The position numbers and the translations under genes were made by a program. The notes beneath the pieces were generated by a model. That model made no database searches. It was not told the origin of the DNA and saw nothing but the letters and a program-made list of their open reading frames with translations. From DASCNA01 sp036011305 (lineage in GTDB: Bacteria; Verrucomicrobiota; Lentisphaeria; Victivallales; GWF2-38-69), in contig DASCNA010000225.1 of NCBI GenBank assembly GCA_036011305.1, positions 1 to 14,943 of the forward strand: 14,943 nt of DNA. The letters are read 5' to 3'. This document shows positions 1 through 7,151 of this stretch, in pieces. The first letter of the stretch is position 1. Each line of letters starts with the position of its first letter.

Positions 1-116
1 TACAAATTAAACAGTTAAAAATTCAGAAATCCTACATAATGAATAGAAATTGTATTGTGTATTAAAACAAACTCAAGCCAATAAAGGGCTCATATTGTAT
101 CATAACTTTTACCTAA

Positions 117-356
117 CGTGGTATTTTTCTATCAATCATCATCATTATTTTAATATTAGTGTTTTATTTGCTGATAATGATATGTGCAGAGAATGCTCCA
201 TCAGGCAAAGTATCGAACGAAATCCCATTGAATATAATTTGAAAAAGATATGTAAGAGGGAAAATATCTAAAGAGCAGTTTCGAAATATGAAAATTTTAA
301 TAAAAATAAGAATTATATATCACAATCAATTTGATAAAAGACTCATTTATTTGTAA
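117..356 (+). pseudogene. Remnant of a small SHOCT-domain membrane protein
   Basis: I see a single reading frame (codons starting at 117) that looks like a short bacterial SHOCT membrane protein but has stops at both key places. Codons 117-188 give a very hydrophobic segment (GIFLSIIIIILILVFYLLIM), a linker follows, and codons 243-299 give KRYVRGKISKEQFRNMK, which fits the SHOCT pattern (RYARGEI-S/T-xEEF-xxMK). A TGA at 240-242 sits just inside the SHOCT helix; an AGA codon one base different would restore it. A TAA at 114-116 separates the membrane segment from anything upstream, and no in-frame ATG precedes that segment. TGA ends the kinase gene at 5893-5895, so recoding is unlikely. Family members usually have an N-terminal membrane helix and C-terminal SHOCT, in the same order as here. 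I infer a decayed gene. The domain call is by eye. Confidence 0.6.
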
Positions 357-435
357 TTTAATAATCTAGTATCTATATATTATGGAAACAGTATCAGATT
401 AATTAATGTTAATTAAAAACAAGGTTTGATCGAGT

Positions 436-1521
436 ATGAATAGCATGCATTCAGTTATAGTTGGTTCGGGCAGTTTCATACCTAAAAAAAAGATATATTC
501 TTCCGATTTTCTTAATAGTGAGTTTTATGATTCAGATGGTAGCAGAATTGAAAAAGACAATAGTGATATTATTGAAAAATTTGAAGATATAACAAAAATA
601 ACAATTAGAAGATATGCAGAAAAAGAAAATGTTACATCTGATATAGCCAGCTATGCAGCAGAAGATGCACTTGAATCTTCAGGTATTGATAGAGAAAGTC
701 TGGATTATATAATAGTTGCCCATAATTTCGGTGACGTCAAATATGGAACTAACAAAACTGATATTGTACCGTCGCTTGCCTCACGTGTAAAGCATAAACT
801 GGGTATTAAGAGTCATAGAACTATACCTTATGATATGATTTTTGGATGCCCTGGTTGGCTTCAAGGAATGATTCAGGCTGACAACTATATAAAACTCGGT
901 ATAGCAAAAAGAGTTTTAGTGATAGGTGCTGAAACCATTTCCAGAATATCAGATCCTCATGACAGAGACAGTATGATTTATGCAGACGGTGCTGGTGCAA
1001 CAATCGTTGAAGCACGTGAAAGTGAAGAGCCTGTTGGAATCATATGCTCTGTTACCAGGTCAGATACTTATGAATTATATAACCTGTTATGGATGGGGGA
1101 ATCCTTTAATAAAGATTATAAAGACAATTCTTTGTTCCTTAAAATGCGCGGCCATAAACTGTATGAATACGGTTTAAGAACAGTCCCGAAAGTGCTGAAA
1201 GAAAGCATTGAAAAAGCTGATCTGTCAATAACAGACATTAAAAAAGTTCTAATACATCAGGCTAATGTAAAAATGGATGAAGCTATCTTAAGGCGCCTGT
1301 TGAAAATGTATAAAATAAATGAAGTACCGCAGGGATTGATGCCTATGATACTTCCATGGTTAGGTAACAGTTCTGTTGCGACAATTCCTACTCTTTATGA
1401 TTTATTAATCAAGGGAAAACTCCGTGATTATAAATATACTCCTGCAAAAAATGATATTATACTTTTTGCTTCCGTTGGGGCCGGCTTAAATATAAATTCA
1501 GTTGTATATAAATTTCCTTAA
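436..1521 (+). CDS. 3-oxoacyl-ACP synthase III (KAS III / FabH-like)
   Basis: This is a 361-residue thiolase-fold condensing enzyme of the KAS III family, which joins an acyl-CoA (or acyl-ACP) primer to malonyl-ACP. The full triad is visible: Cys138 in FGCPGW, His274 in IHQAN and Asn311 in GNSSVATIPT. The DGAGA stretch (184-188) and the C-terminal SVGAGLNI (346-353) are also typical. Length is slightly above classical FabH (about 320) because of an insertion near residues 30-50. The GCPGW active-site context resembles the secondary KAS III proteins common in Bacteroidota rather than housekeeping FabH, so a specialised primer or product is possible. I take the ATG at 436; the ATG at 445 is an alternative. 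A GST-like gene follows after 27 bases, probably in one operon. A weak promoter-like pair (TTGTAA at 351, TATATT at 376) lies upstream but could be chance. No other fatty acid synthesis genes are nearby. Confidence 0.88.
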   Translation: MNSMHSVIVGSGSFIPKKKIYSSDFLNSEFYDSDGSRIEKDNSDIIEKFEDITKITIRRYAEKENVTSDIASYAAEDALESSGIDRESLDYIIVAHNFGDVKYGTNKTDIVPSLASRVKHKLGIKSHRTIPYDMIFGCPGWLQGMIQADNYIKLGIAKRVLVIGAETISRISDPHDRDSMIYADGAGATIVEARESEEPVGIICSVTRSDTYELYNLLWMGESFNKDYKDNSLFLKMRGHKLYEYGLRTVPKVLKESIEKADLSITDIKKVLIHQANVKMDEAILRRLLKMYKINEVPQGLMPMILPWLGNSSVATIPTLYDLLIKGKLRDYKYTPAKNDIILFASVGAGLNINSVVYKFP

Positions 1522-1548
1522 TTAATTTACTTTAAAGAGGATAGTATT

Positions 1549-2202
1549 ATGTCAAAAGTTCTTTATGGGGTGACACTTTCACCGTTCGTTAAAAAAGTTT
1601 ATACTGTATTGAAATTGAAAAATATAGACTTTGAATTAAATCCTGTAAGCCCAATGGAATTTCCTGATAATTATGAAGAAATTCATCCTTTAAAAGAGAT
1701 TCCCGCTTTCATAGATGAAGATATTGTTATTCCTGACTCATCTGTAATATGTGATTATTTAGAAAATAAATATCCTGACATAGGCGTATATCCAAGAAGT
1801 ATAAAAAAAAGAGCAAAAGCATTATGGCTTGAAGAATATTCCGATACGAAATTGTGCGAACTTTTAGCAAAAGGTTTTTTATTTGAAAAATTTGTAAAAC
1901 CAAACTTTTTAAATATCGAAACTGATATTGACCATGTCAATGATATTATTGAAAACGAACTGCCACCTGCAATGGATTATCTTGAAAAGAACATATCAGG
2001 TGATTTTATATTTGGAGATGAAATAACAGTTGCCGACATCAGTATTGCAGCTCATTTTTTAAATGCTGAGTATATTGGTTTTTGTATTGATATTGATAAA
2101 TACCCAAAACTTTCATCATTATTAGATAATGTATGTCAAACTAAGGGGTTTATTGACTGTATTGAATTAGATAAAGCTTTGATGAAACAATTTCAACAGT
2201 AA
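1549..2202 (+). CDS. Glutathione S-transferase family protein
   Basis: A 217-residue soluble protein with the two-domain GST layout. The thioredoxin-like domain spans about 1-82. Ser11 in LSPFVKK is the likely activating residue, Ile51-Pro52 in KEIPAF is the cis-proline that contacts the glutathione backbone, and Asp63-Ser64 stands where the gamma-glutamyl-binding Glu/Gln-Ser pair normally lies. The helical C-terminal domain (about 90-217) has the N-capping box Thr160-x-x-Asp163 in EITVADISIAAHF, a folding signature of GSTs. A clear AGAGGA ribosome binding site lies about 7 bases before the ATG. It follows the KAS III gene by 27 bases and is probably co-transcribed. Substrate cannot be read from the sequence; detoxification, thioether chemistry or isomerisation are all possible. 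If the organism lacks glutathione, another thiol or a non-catalytic role would have to apply. Confidence 0.85.
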   Translation: MSKVLYGVTLSPFVKKVYTVLKLKNIDFELNPVSPMEFPDNYEEIHPLKEIPAFIDEDIVIPDSSVICDYLENKYPDIGVYPRSIKKRAKALWLEEYSDTKLCELLAKGFLFEKFVKPNFLNIETDIDHVNDIIENELPPAMDYLEKNISGDFIFGDEITVADISIAAHFLNAEYIGFCIDIDKYPKLSSLLDNVCQTKGFIDCIELDKALMKQFQQ

Positions 2203-2216
2203 TTTCTAAATATTAC

Positions 2217-2248
2217 GATACTGAATTTACTATATGATAAACAGTATC
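2217..2248. repeat. Inverted repeat between convergent genes
   Basis: A perfect 7-base inverted repeat, GATACTG (2217-2223) and CAGTATC (2242-2248), encloses an 18-base AT-rich loop. It sits between the 3' ends of the GST gene and the convergent mrdA gene, where a terminator would be expected. There is no T-run on either side, so it is not a convincing intrinsic terminator. It could be an mRNA 3'-end structure or chance. Confidence 0.3.
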
Positions 2249-2298
2249 TCAAGCATTAGAAGTCTACATTTGTACTTTTGAATAAGAAACTGATTTTT

Positions 2299-4122
2299 TT
2301 ATGAAAGCCATAACTCAAAAAATTTCTTTGCCATTGGAGCATTTGTCATACCTCCGGCTCTTCCACCATTTACAGAAATTGCTATTGAATACAGCTTATT
2401 TTTATATTGTCCAAAACCTATAAACCATGTATTATATTTTCTATGAGCGCGAGGGCCTATCTGGGCTGTTCCTGTTTTACCATATAAAGTTATTACATCG
2501 GTTTTTGCTCTTCTGCCTCCGCCGTTTGGAGCATTGACTACTTCATACATTCCTTGCTGAACAGTTTTAATCATTTTCTCAGAAACAGGGATCTTGTCCA
2601 TGACTATGGGCTTATTTTTGTACAGAGGTTTATTATTGAAGTTTAATATTGCCTTTATTAAATATGGTTTCCATACAGTTCCTCCATTGGCAATAGCGGC
2701 CGAATATAATGCAGCCTGAATCGGGGTAATAGAGATAAGGCCCTGTCCAATGGAAATCAGTCCTGTATCAAAACTTGTCCATCGGGTATTGTATGTTTTC
2801 TTCTTAAGTTCTCTCGTTGGTATGAGTCCAGAGCGTTCCGGCAGACCTATCCCTGTTTTTCTTCCGATGCCTGCAGCTCTGAAAATTTCAGATAATCTAT
2901 CCAGCCCAAGTTTAATTCCGGTTTTTACAAAATAAACATTACACGAATCTCTAATTGCATCATACATATTTTCATTGCCATGACCCCCATATCTCCATGC
3001 CCAGCATCTTATTTTTGAATTTCCAATTTTTGCCGCACCTCCACAGTAAACAGGTTCATTAGGATTTATTCCAGCTTTTAAAGCCGCCAGTGCAACAAGG
3101 GGTTTAACAATAGATCCCGGCATAAAAGCCCCCATAAGGGGTTTGTTTAACAGTGGTCTTTCCGGGTTATACAGTAATTTTTTCCACTCTTTGCCTGATA
3201 TACCGTCTGTAAATAAATTACTATCAAAAGTTGGAGAAGATGCCATAGCAATAACTGCACCTGAATTAGCATTCAGCAGGACAAGAGCTGCATTTTTTCC
3301 TTCCAGTGTTTTTTCTGCTGCTTTCTGAGCTTTCCAGTTAAGTGTAAGAATAACGCTGTTACCATTTCTAGGAGCAATACTGACACCTAAATCATCATGT
3401 ACATATCCTTTTACATTTACTCTTACCAGTTTACTTCCAGCCCAGCCTCTTAAACCGTTATATCCAACATCAATGTTGATTTTTTTATCTAATGTTTTTT
3501 CCAGGCCTGCACGACCTTTAGTGTCAGGAATATAATATGAAAATTTTTTTCTATCAGGGGCGCTTCCGGGATCTTCCTTACCAGTGTATCCGATAATATT
3601 ACTTGCGGCTTTCCCATCAGGATAATATCTTATAGGAATGGTAACAATTTCCATCCCTGGTATTGGCGGTGATATTTCTGATGCTATGGCAAGTTCTTTC
3701 CTGTTTAAATTAGTAAAAATGGTTACCGGCATAGCAGGTTTTACATTCATCTGCGTAATAATATCTTTTTTGTCTAACTTAAGTTTTCTGTGGATTTCAT
3801 CTGCTATTTCCTGTGCGCATTTGAAAATGTAATTAATTGACTTGCTCCTTGCGCCATAGACTCTCATTTCAGCTAAATGAAAAACAATATTATAGGATGG
3901 AATGCTATCAGCTATTACTTTGCCGTCAGAAGAGATAATTCTTCCTCTAATTGCAGGTATTCGTATTCTTCTTATGCTCTGTGTTCTAATTGATTTAGAA
4001 TATTCATTATTATTGACGATCTGTATCAGTGCCAGTCGTATTACCAGAATAGAAATAAATACCAGTATTATACCAGTTAAAATAAATATTCTAAATCTGC
4101 TTTTTCCTGTTTCATTATCCAT
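2299..4122 (-). CDS. mrdA: Penicillin-binding protein 2, peptidoglycan D,D-transpeptidase
   Basis: A 607-residue class B penicillin-binding protein that cross-links peptidoglycan during cell elongation, normally with RodA and the MreBCD complex. One membrane anchor is visible at about residues 11-33, with the rest in the periplasm. The PBP dimerisation/pedestal domain covers roughly 55-245, including the conserved IRGRI start (58-62). The transpeptidase domain follows with all three motifs: Ser337-x-x-Lys340 (nucleophile, in PGSIVKPL), Ser393-Cys-Asn395, and Lys549-Thr-Gly551 in GKTGTAQ. The region Cys359 to the CWAW at 373-376, followed by HG (381-382), matches PBP2 rather than PBP3/FtsI. 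Length is near the usual 600-650. The gene is complete and convergent with the GST gene. Neither rodA nor mre genes adjoin it, unlike the common arrangement. A promoter candidate lies about 60 bases upstream. Confidence 0.93.
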   Translation of the reverse strand: MDNETGKSRFRIFILTGIILVFISILVIRLALIQIVNNNEYSKSIRTQSIRRIRIPAIRGRIISSDGKVIADSIPSYNIVFHLAEMRVYGARSKSINYIFKCAQEIADEIHRKLKLDKKDIITQMNVKPAMPVTIFTNLNRKELAIASEISPPIPGMEIVTIPIRYYPDGKAASNIIGYTGKEDPGSAPDRKKFSYYIPDTKGRAGLEKTLDKKINIDVGYNGLRGWAGSKLVRVNVKGYVHDDLGVSIAPRNGNSVILTLNWKAQKAAEKTLEGKNAALVLLNANSGAVIAMASSPTFDSNLFTDGISGKEWKKLLYNPERPLLNKPLMGAFMPGSIVKPLVALAALKAGINPNEPVYCGGAAKIGNSKIRCWAWRYGGHGNENMYDAIRDSCNVYFVKTGIKLGLDRLSEIFRAAGIGRKTGIGLPERSGLIPTRELKKKTYNTRWTSFDTGLISIGQGLISITPIQAALYSAAIANGGTVWKPYLIKAILNFNNKPLYKNKPIVMDKIPVSEKMIKTVQQGMYEVVNAPNGGGRRAKTDVITLYGKTGTAQIGPRAHRKYNTWFIGFGQYKNKLYSIAISVNGGRAGGMTNAPMAKKFFELWLS

Positions 4123-4182
4123 GATTATAATGATCTTTCTTAATGAAATAAGCTGTTTGATTCTTTATACAAAATTAGTTCG

Positions 4183-4211
4183 TTTATATCATCAAATAAT
4201 ATCACAATCAA
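4183..4211 (-). promoter_or_regulatory. Candidate sigma-70 promoter for mrdA
   Basis: On the minus strand, TTGATT (4211-4206) is followed by a 17-base spacer and TATAAA (4188-4183). Transcription would start near 4176, giving a leader of about 54 bases to the mrdA ATG. Spacing is ideal and the -10 matches five of six consensus bases. In AT-rich DNA such matches arise by chance, so confidence is moderate. Confidence 0.42.
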
Positions 4212-4301
4212 TGGACGGTGTTTATGAAATATAATAAACTTAAAATCGAAATTTCAAGTATAGTTTATATGTTTTTCTAAAGCAGCTTGAAAACTTGCAA
4301 A

Positions 4302-4331
4302 TTGAAATAAAAACCATAACTTATTTATCAT
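4302..4331 (+). promoter_or_regulatory. Candidate sigma-70 promoter for the GNAT-kinase-C45 operon
   Basis: TTGAAA (4302-4307), an 18-base spacer and TATCAT (4326-4331) lie just ahead of the acetyltransferase gene. Each box matches five of six consensus bases. The start point would be near 4338, leaving about a 30-base leader that contains the GGGAGAG ribosome binding site. It diverges from the mrdA promoter candidate, about 90 bases away. Confidence 0.4.
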
Positions 4332-4369
4332 ATTGGGCAGATATAAATTCACTGTAATGGGAGAGAAGA

Positions 4370-4867
4370 ATGAATAATATCAAATTAAGAAGCCAGGATG
4401 TATCTGATGCAGAGCGCTTTTATGAAATCTTAAATAATCCAAATTTTATATATTTTTCTGCCTGTCCTGAGAGTATTGAAGATGAAAGAAAGTTTTTAGA
4501 GAAAAACGAAAAAAACAGAGCTGATAATAGGGAGTATAATTATTCAATACTTTTTAATGATAATGTTGTTGGTGCTATAGGATTAAGAGTTGATCAGAAC
4601 AGATCTTATATTGCAGAAGCCGGTTATTTTATCAAAGAAAAATATTGGAATAGAGGATTTGCTACTGAAGCATTATTGTTGCTTGAAAAAATAGCTTTTG
4701 AAGAGTTAGACATCAAAAGAATTGAAATAATGATGATTACAAAAAATACTGCCAGTGAAAAAATTGCAATAAAATGCGGATATCTAAAAGAGGGTACATC
4801 ACGTAAAAAAATAAAAGTTGGAGAAGATTATTTTGACTGCCATTTATATGCAAAGATAAATTTTTAA
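4370..4867 (+). CDS. GNAT-family N-acetyltransferase (RimJ/RimL-like)
   Basis: A 165-residue single-domain acetyltransferase that would move an acetyl group from acetyl-CoA to an amine. The acetyl-CoA pyrophosphate loop is visible as Asn94-Arg-Gly-Phe-Ala-Thr99 (NRGFATE), after a beta strand (GYFIKEKYW) and before helix ALLLLEKIAF. A later NTAS(E)KIAIKCGY segment (126-138) is the usual motif B that closes the fold. The N-terminal IKLR and VSDAERFYEIL match the Acetyltransf_3 group that contains ribosomal-protein and antibiotic acetylases. A GGGAGAG ribosome binding site lies close before the ATG. It is the first gene of a three-gene run, with only 20 bases before the kinase gene. The substrate is unknown; a small-molecule amine is as likely as a protein N-terminus, given the neighbours. 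Confidence 0.87.
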   Translation: MNNIKLRSQDVSDAERFYEILNNPNFIYFSACPESIEDERKFLEKNEKNRADNREYNYSILFNDNVVGAIGLRVDQNRSYIAEAGYFIKEKYWNRGFATEALLLLEKIAFEELDIKRIEIMMITKNTASEKIAIKCGYLKEGTSRKKIKVGEDYFDCHLYAKINF

Positions 4868-4887
4868 ATTGGGCAAAAATTATAATA

Positions 4888-5895
4888 ATGGAGAAAGAAA
4901 TTAAAGCTAGATTTAATGGCAATATTTTGGAAGAAGCAATAAAACGCTTTGGTATTGACAGCATTACTCCTGTAGAAAATAGAGGTTTTAACAATTTTAT
5001 TTATGAATATAAGAAAAATAGTAAAGACTATATTCTTAGAATTGGACACACTTTGAGATCGAATCCCCTTCAGATTGAAGCTGAAATTGACTGGATTAAT
5101 TATTTAGCAGAAGGCGGTGCAGGTGTGGCAGGAGCTGTTTCTTCTGTGAATGGTGTTTTTGCTGAGAAAATAAATGATGGCTATGGCGGAAGTTTTATTG
5201 CTACTGCATTTAAAAGAGCAAAAGGATTTTCTCCATGGGATAAAAAATATACCTGTTCTGAAGAGGAGTTTTCAAAATATTACGGTGCTGCTGTCGGCAA
5301 ATTACATCACTTAACAAAAAAATATAAAACAAACCATTTAAAGCAGACCCGTCCTGAATGGAATAGGCATGAAACATTAAACATTTTCGACTACATTCCT
5401 GAAAGTGATTATAAAATTAAAGAAATATATACTGACCTTTTGGAATATATCACAAATCTTCCAAAGTCAATAGATTCATATGGATTAGTTCACAGTGATT
5501 TTAAGAAGGATAATTTTTTTATTGATTCTGATAATCATATTACAATTTTTGATTTTGATGATTGTTGCTATGATTGGTTTATAAGTGAATTAGCCTGGAT
5601 TTTTTTTAGATATATCCCTGAGAATAATTTTATCCCGCAGGAAACGTTTCTGAAAGAGTTTTTGTCCGGTTATGCTGGAGAAAACAGGTTAGATCCAGAT
5701 TGGTTGAAAGAGATTGGAAGTTTTCTTAAAATGCATGAAATAAGCTTTTATGCTCTAGCTTTTCTACATTTTGATGATTTTGATAATATGCCCGAAAGAT
5801 CAAGGTTATTTATGAACGGCAGAAAAGAGAAAATACTGAATGATATACCTTATATAGACATTGATTTTGAAAAATTTGGAAAGAATTTGTTATGA
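4888..5895 (+). CDS. APH-family phosphotransferase (aminoglycoside/choline kinase-like fold)
   Basis: A 335-residue kinase-like enzyme of the APH superfamily, which transfers ATP phosphate to a hydroxyl of a small molecule. The catalytic loop reads His202-Ser-Asp204-Phe-Lys-Lys-Asp-Asn209, with Asp204 the base and Asn209 a metal ligand. The DFG-equivalent is Asp222-Phe-Asp224 (FDFDDCCYDWF). An ATP-binding N-lobe covers about 25-115, with YILRIGH (48-54) carrying the strand around the ATP-contacting position. All key residues are present. The FDFDD-x-C-x-Y-x-WF context resembles uncharacterised bacterial phosphotransferases rather than known aminoglycoside resistance kinases, so resistance should not be assumed. 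The start at 4888 lacks a clear ribosome binding site; translational coupling with the upstream gene is possible. Its TGA stop overlaps the next gene's ATG by four bases, showing co-translation. Confidence 0.85.
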   Translation: MEKEIKARFNGNILEEAIKRFGIDSITPVENRGFNNFIYEYKKNSKDYILRIGHTLRSNPLQIEAEIDWINYLAEGGAGVAGAVSSVNGVFAEKINDGYGGSFIATAFKRAKGFSPWDKKYTCSEEEFSKYYGAAVGKLHHLTKKYKTNHLKQTRPEWNRHETLNIFDYIPESDYKIKEIYTDLLEYITNLPKSIDSYGLVHSDFKKDNFFIDSDNHITIFDFDDCCYDWFISELAWIFFRYIPENNFIPQETFLKEFLSGYAGENRLDPDWLKEIGSFLKMHEISFYALAFLHFDDFDNMPERSRLFMNGRKEKILNDIPYIDIDFEKFGKNLL

Positions 5896-7007
5896 AAAAC
5901 TATAAACAACAATCAATACTGGTACTTGAAGGTACGCCGTATAACAGAGGTTTAATTCATGGGGAAACTCTGAAGCAGGAAATTCATGAAATAATTGGTT
6001 TATGGAAAGAAAATTTATCTAATAGACTAAAATCGGATATAAATAAATATTTTAAGAAATTTTATGAAAGAACCGATTTTATCACCACAATTAATAAATG
6101 GACTCCTGGTTTACTTGATGAAATAAAAGGACTTTCAAATGGCTCAGGCATTGATTATGATACAATATTAACCTTTCAGTTTTTAGACGAATTATGGTTA
6201 TCCATTGAAAAAGAGACCTTAAACCATTGCAGCAGTATGGGATTTAACTCTACTAACAAAACACCTGTATGTATTGCTCAGAATTTAGATATAGAATCAT
6301 TTCGAGATAATTACCAAATTGTTTTTCATGTTAAAAATCTAGAAAATAATTTAGAAATATTTTTACTAAGCTCTGCAGGATTGATTGGAATGAACGGCAT
6401 GAATTCAAATTCAATAGGAATCTGTTGTAATTGTCTTTCACAGCTTAAATTTAATAATATCGGTTTACCAGTAGCATTTGTTGTAAGGGGCTTGTTAGAA
6501 CAGCAGACAGAAGCTGATGCGCTTAATTTTATTAAAAATATTAAACATGCTTCAGGGCAGAATTACATAGTAGGCACTCAAAAAAATGTTTATGATTTTG
6601 AATGTTCAACAAATAAGGTTATCGAATTTAAATCTAAAAATGAAAACAGCTCTGTATGCCATACCAATCATCCTTTAGTTAACAATGATTATAAACTTGA
6701 ATATAAAAAAATGGATGATAAATCTAAATTATCATACAACTTGAATAGTAATGAGCGTTATAAAAGTTTAAAAAATAGATCTGAGAAGATTTCTCAGAAA
6801 GATAGATTTAGTGAAATAAAAAATACACTGATGGCCAAAGATTCAGTCACAGATCCTATTTGCTCTACAATTGGGGATGGTAGTCATTCTTCATCATGGG
6901 GCATATTTACATTTGCATCAACTATAATGATTTTATCTGAAGTCCCTGAATTGCATGTTAATTATGCTCCTGCAGATATCGATAATTATCAAATATTAAA
7001 ATTCTAA
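5892..7007 (+). CDS. C45-family acyltransferase/amidohydrolase (Ntn-hydrolase, AAT-like)
   Basis: A 371-residue protein of the family typified by fungal acyl-CoA:6-aminopenicillanic acid acyltransferase (peptidase family C45). These are made as precursors and cut themselves before a cysteine that becomes the N-terminal nucleophile. The likely nucleophile is Cys113 in NHCSSMGF, giving chains of about 112 and 259 residues. Supporting family features are QNLDIE (130-135), which matches the conserved QNxD stretch, AGLIGMNGMNSNSIGICCN (162-180), which resembles the substrate-wall region, and HTNHPL (257-262). No signal peptide is visible, so it is probably cytoplasmic. Its ATG overlaps the kinase stop (ATGA), so the genes are co-translated. 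Bacterial members hydrolyse or form amide bonds on small molecules; the substrate here is unknown. Confidence 0.85.
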   Translation: MKNYKQQSILVLEGTPYNRGLIHGETLKQEIHEIIGLWKENLSNRLKSDINKYFKKFYERTDFITTINKWTPGLLDEIKGLSNGSGIDYDTILTFQFLDELWLSIEKETLNHCSSMGFNSTNKTPVCIAQNLDIESFRDNYQIVFHVKNLENNLEIFLLSSAGLIGMNGMNSNSIGICCNCLSQLKFNNIGLPVAFVVRGLLEQQTEADALNFIKNIKHASGQNYIVGTQKNVYDFECSTNKVIEFKSKNENSSVCHTNHPLVNNDYKLEYKKMDDKSKLSYNLNSNERYKSLKNRSEKISQKDRFSEIKNTLMAKDSVTDPICSTIGDGSHSSSWGIFTFASTIMILSEVPELHVNYAPADIDNYQILKF

Positions 7008-7151
7008 ATAGAAGTTGCAGATAATAAATATGATAGTCAGATAGAGTTTATATGTCAGGTTTTGTTTTTACTAATCCAACTTATTTATAATATGGTTTTA
7101 CTGTCTTATAATTGATGGAATAATCTATACATCGGAAAAGAAAAATTTCAT

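Noticed and set aside
50..271. 73-codon plus-strand frame starting with TTG
   Set aside because: It overlaps the SHOCT remnant in another frame, has no ribosome binding site and shows no family features; the other frame carries the recognisable domain.
3902..4234. 110-codon plus-strand frame opposite the start of mrdA
   Set aside because: It is the antisense shadow of the well-supported PBP2 gene and has no family features.
4332..4900. ATTGGGCA occurs before both the acetyltransferase (4332) and the kinase (4868) genes, each followed by AATGG-GAGA-like bases
   Set aside because: Only eight identical bases at different distances from the start codons (38 and 20); it could be chance or a weak leader element. 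Not enough for a regulatory site call.
4888..5895. Kinase as an aminoglycoside resistance gene
   Set aside because: The catalytic loop is shared by the whole APH superfamily, and the FDFDDCCYDWF context fits uncharacterised phosphotransferases better than known resistance enzymes.
5892..7007. C45-family gene as a beta-lactam (penicillin) acyltransferase linked to the nearby PBP2
   Set aside because: Family name comes from the fungal enzyme; bacterial members act on varied amides, and mrdA is on the opposite strand in another unit.
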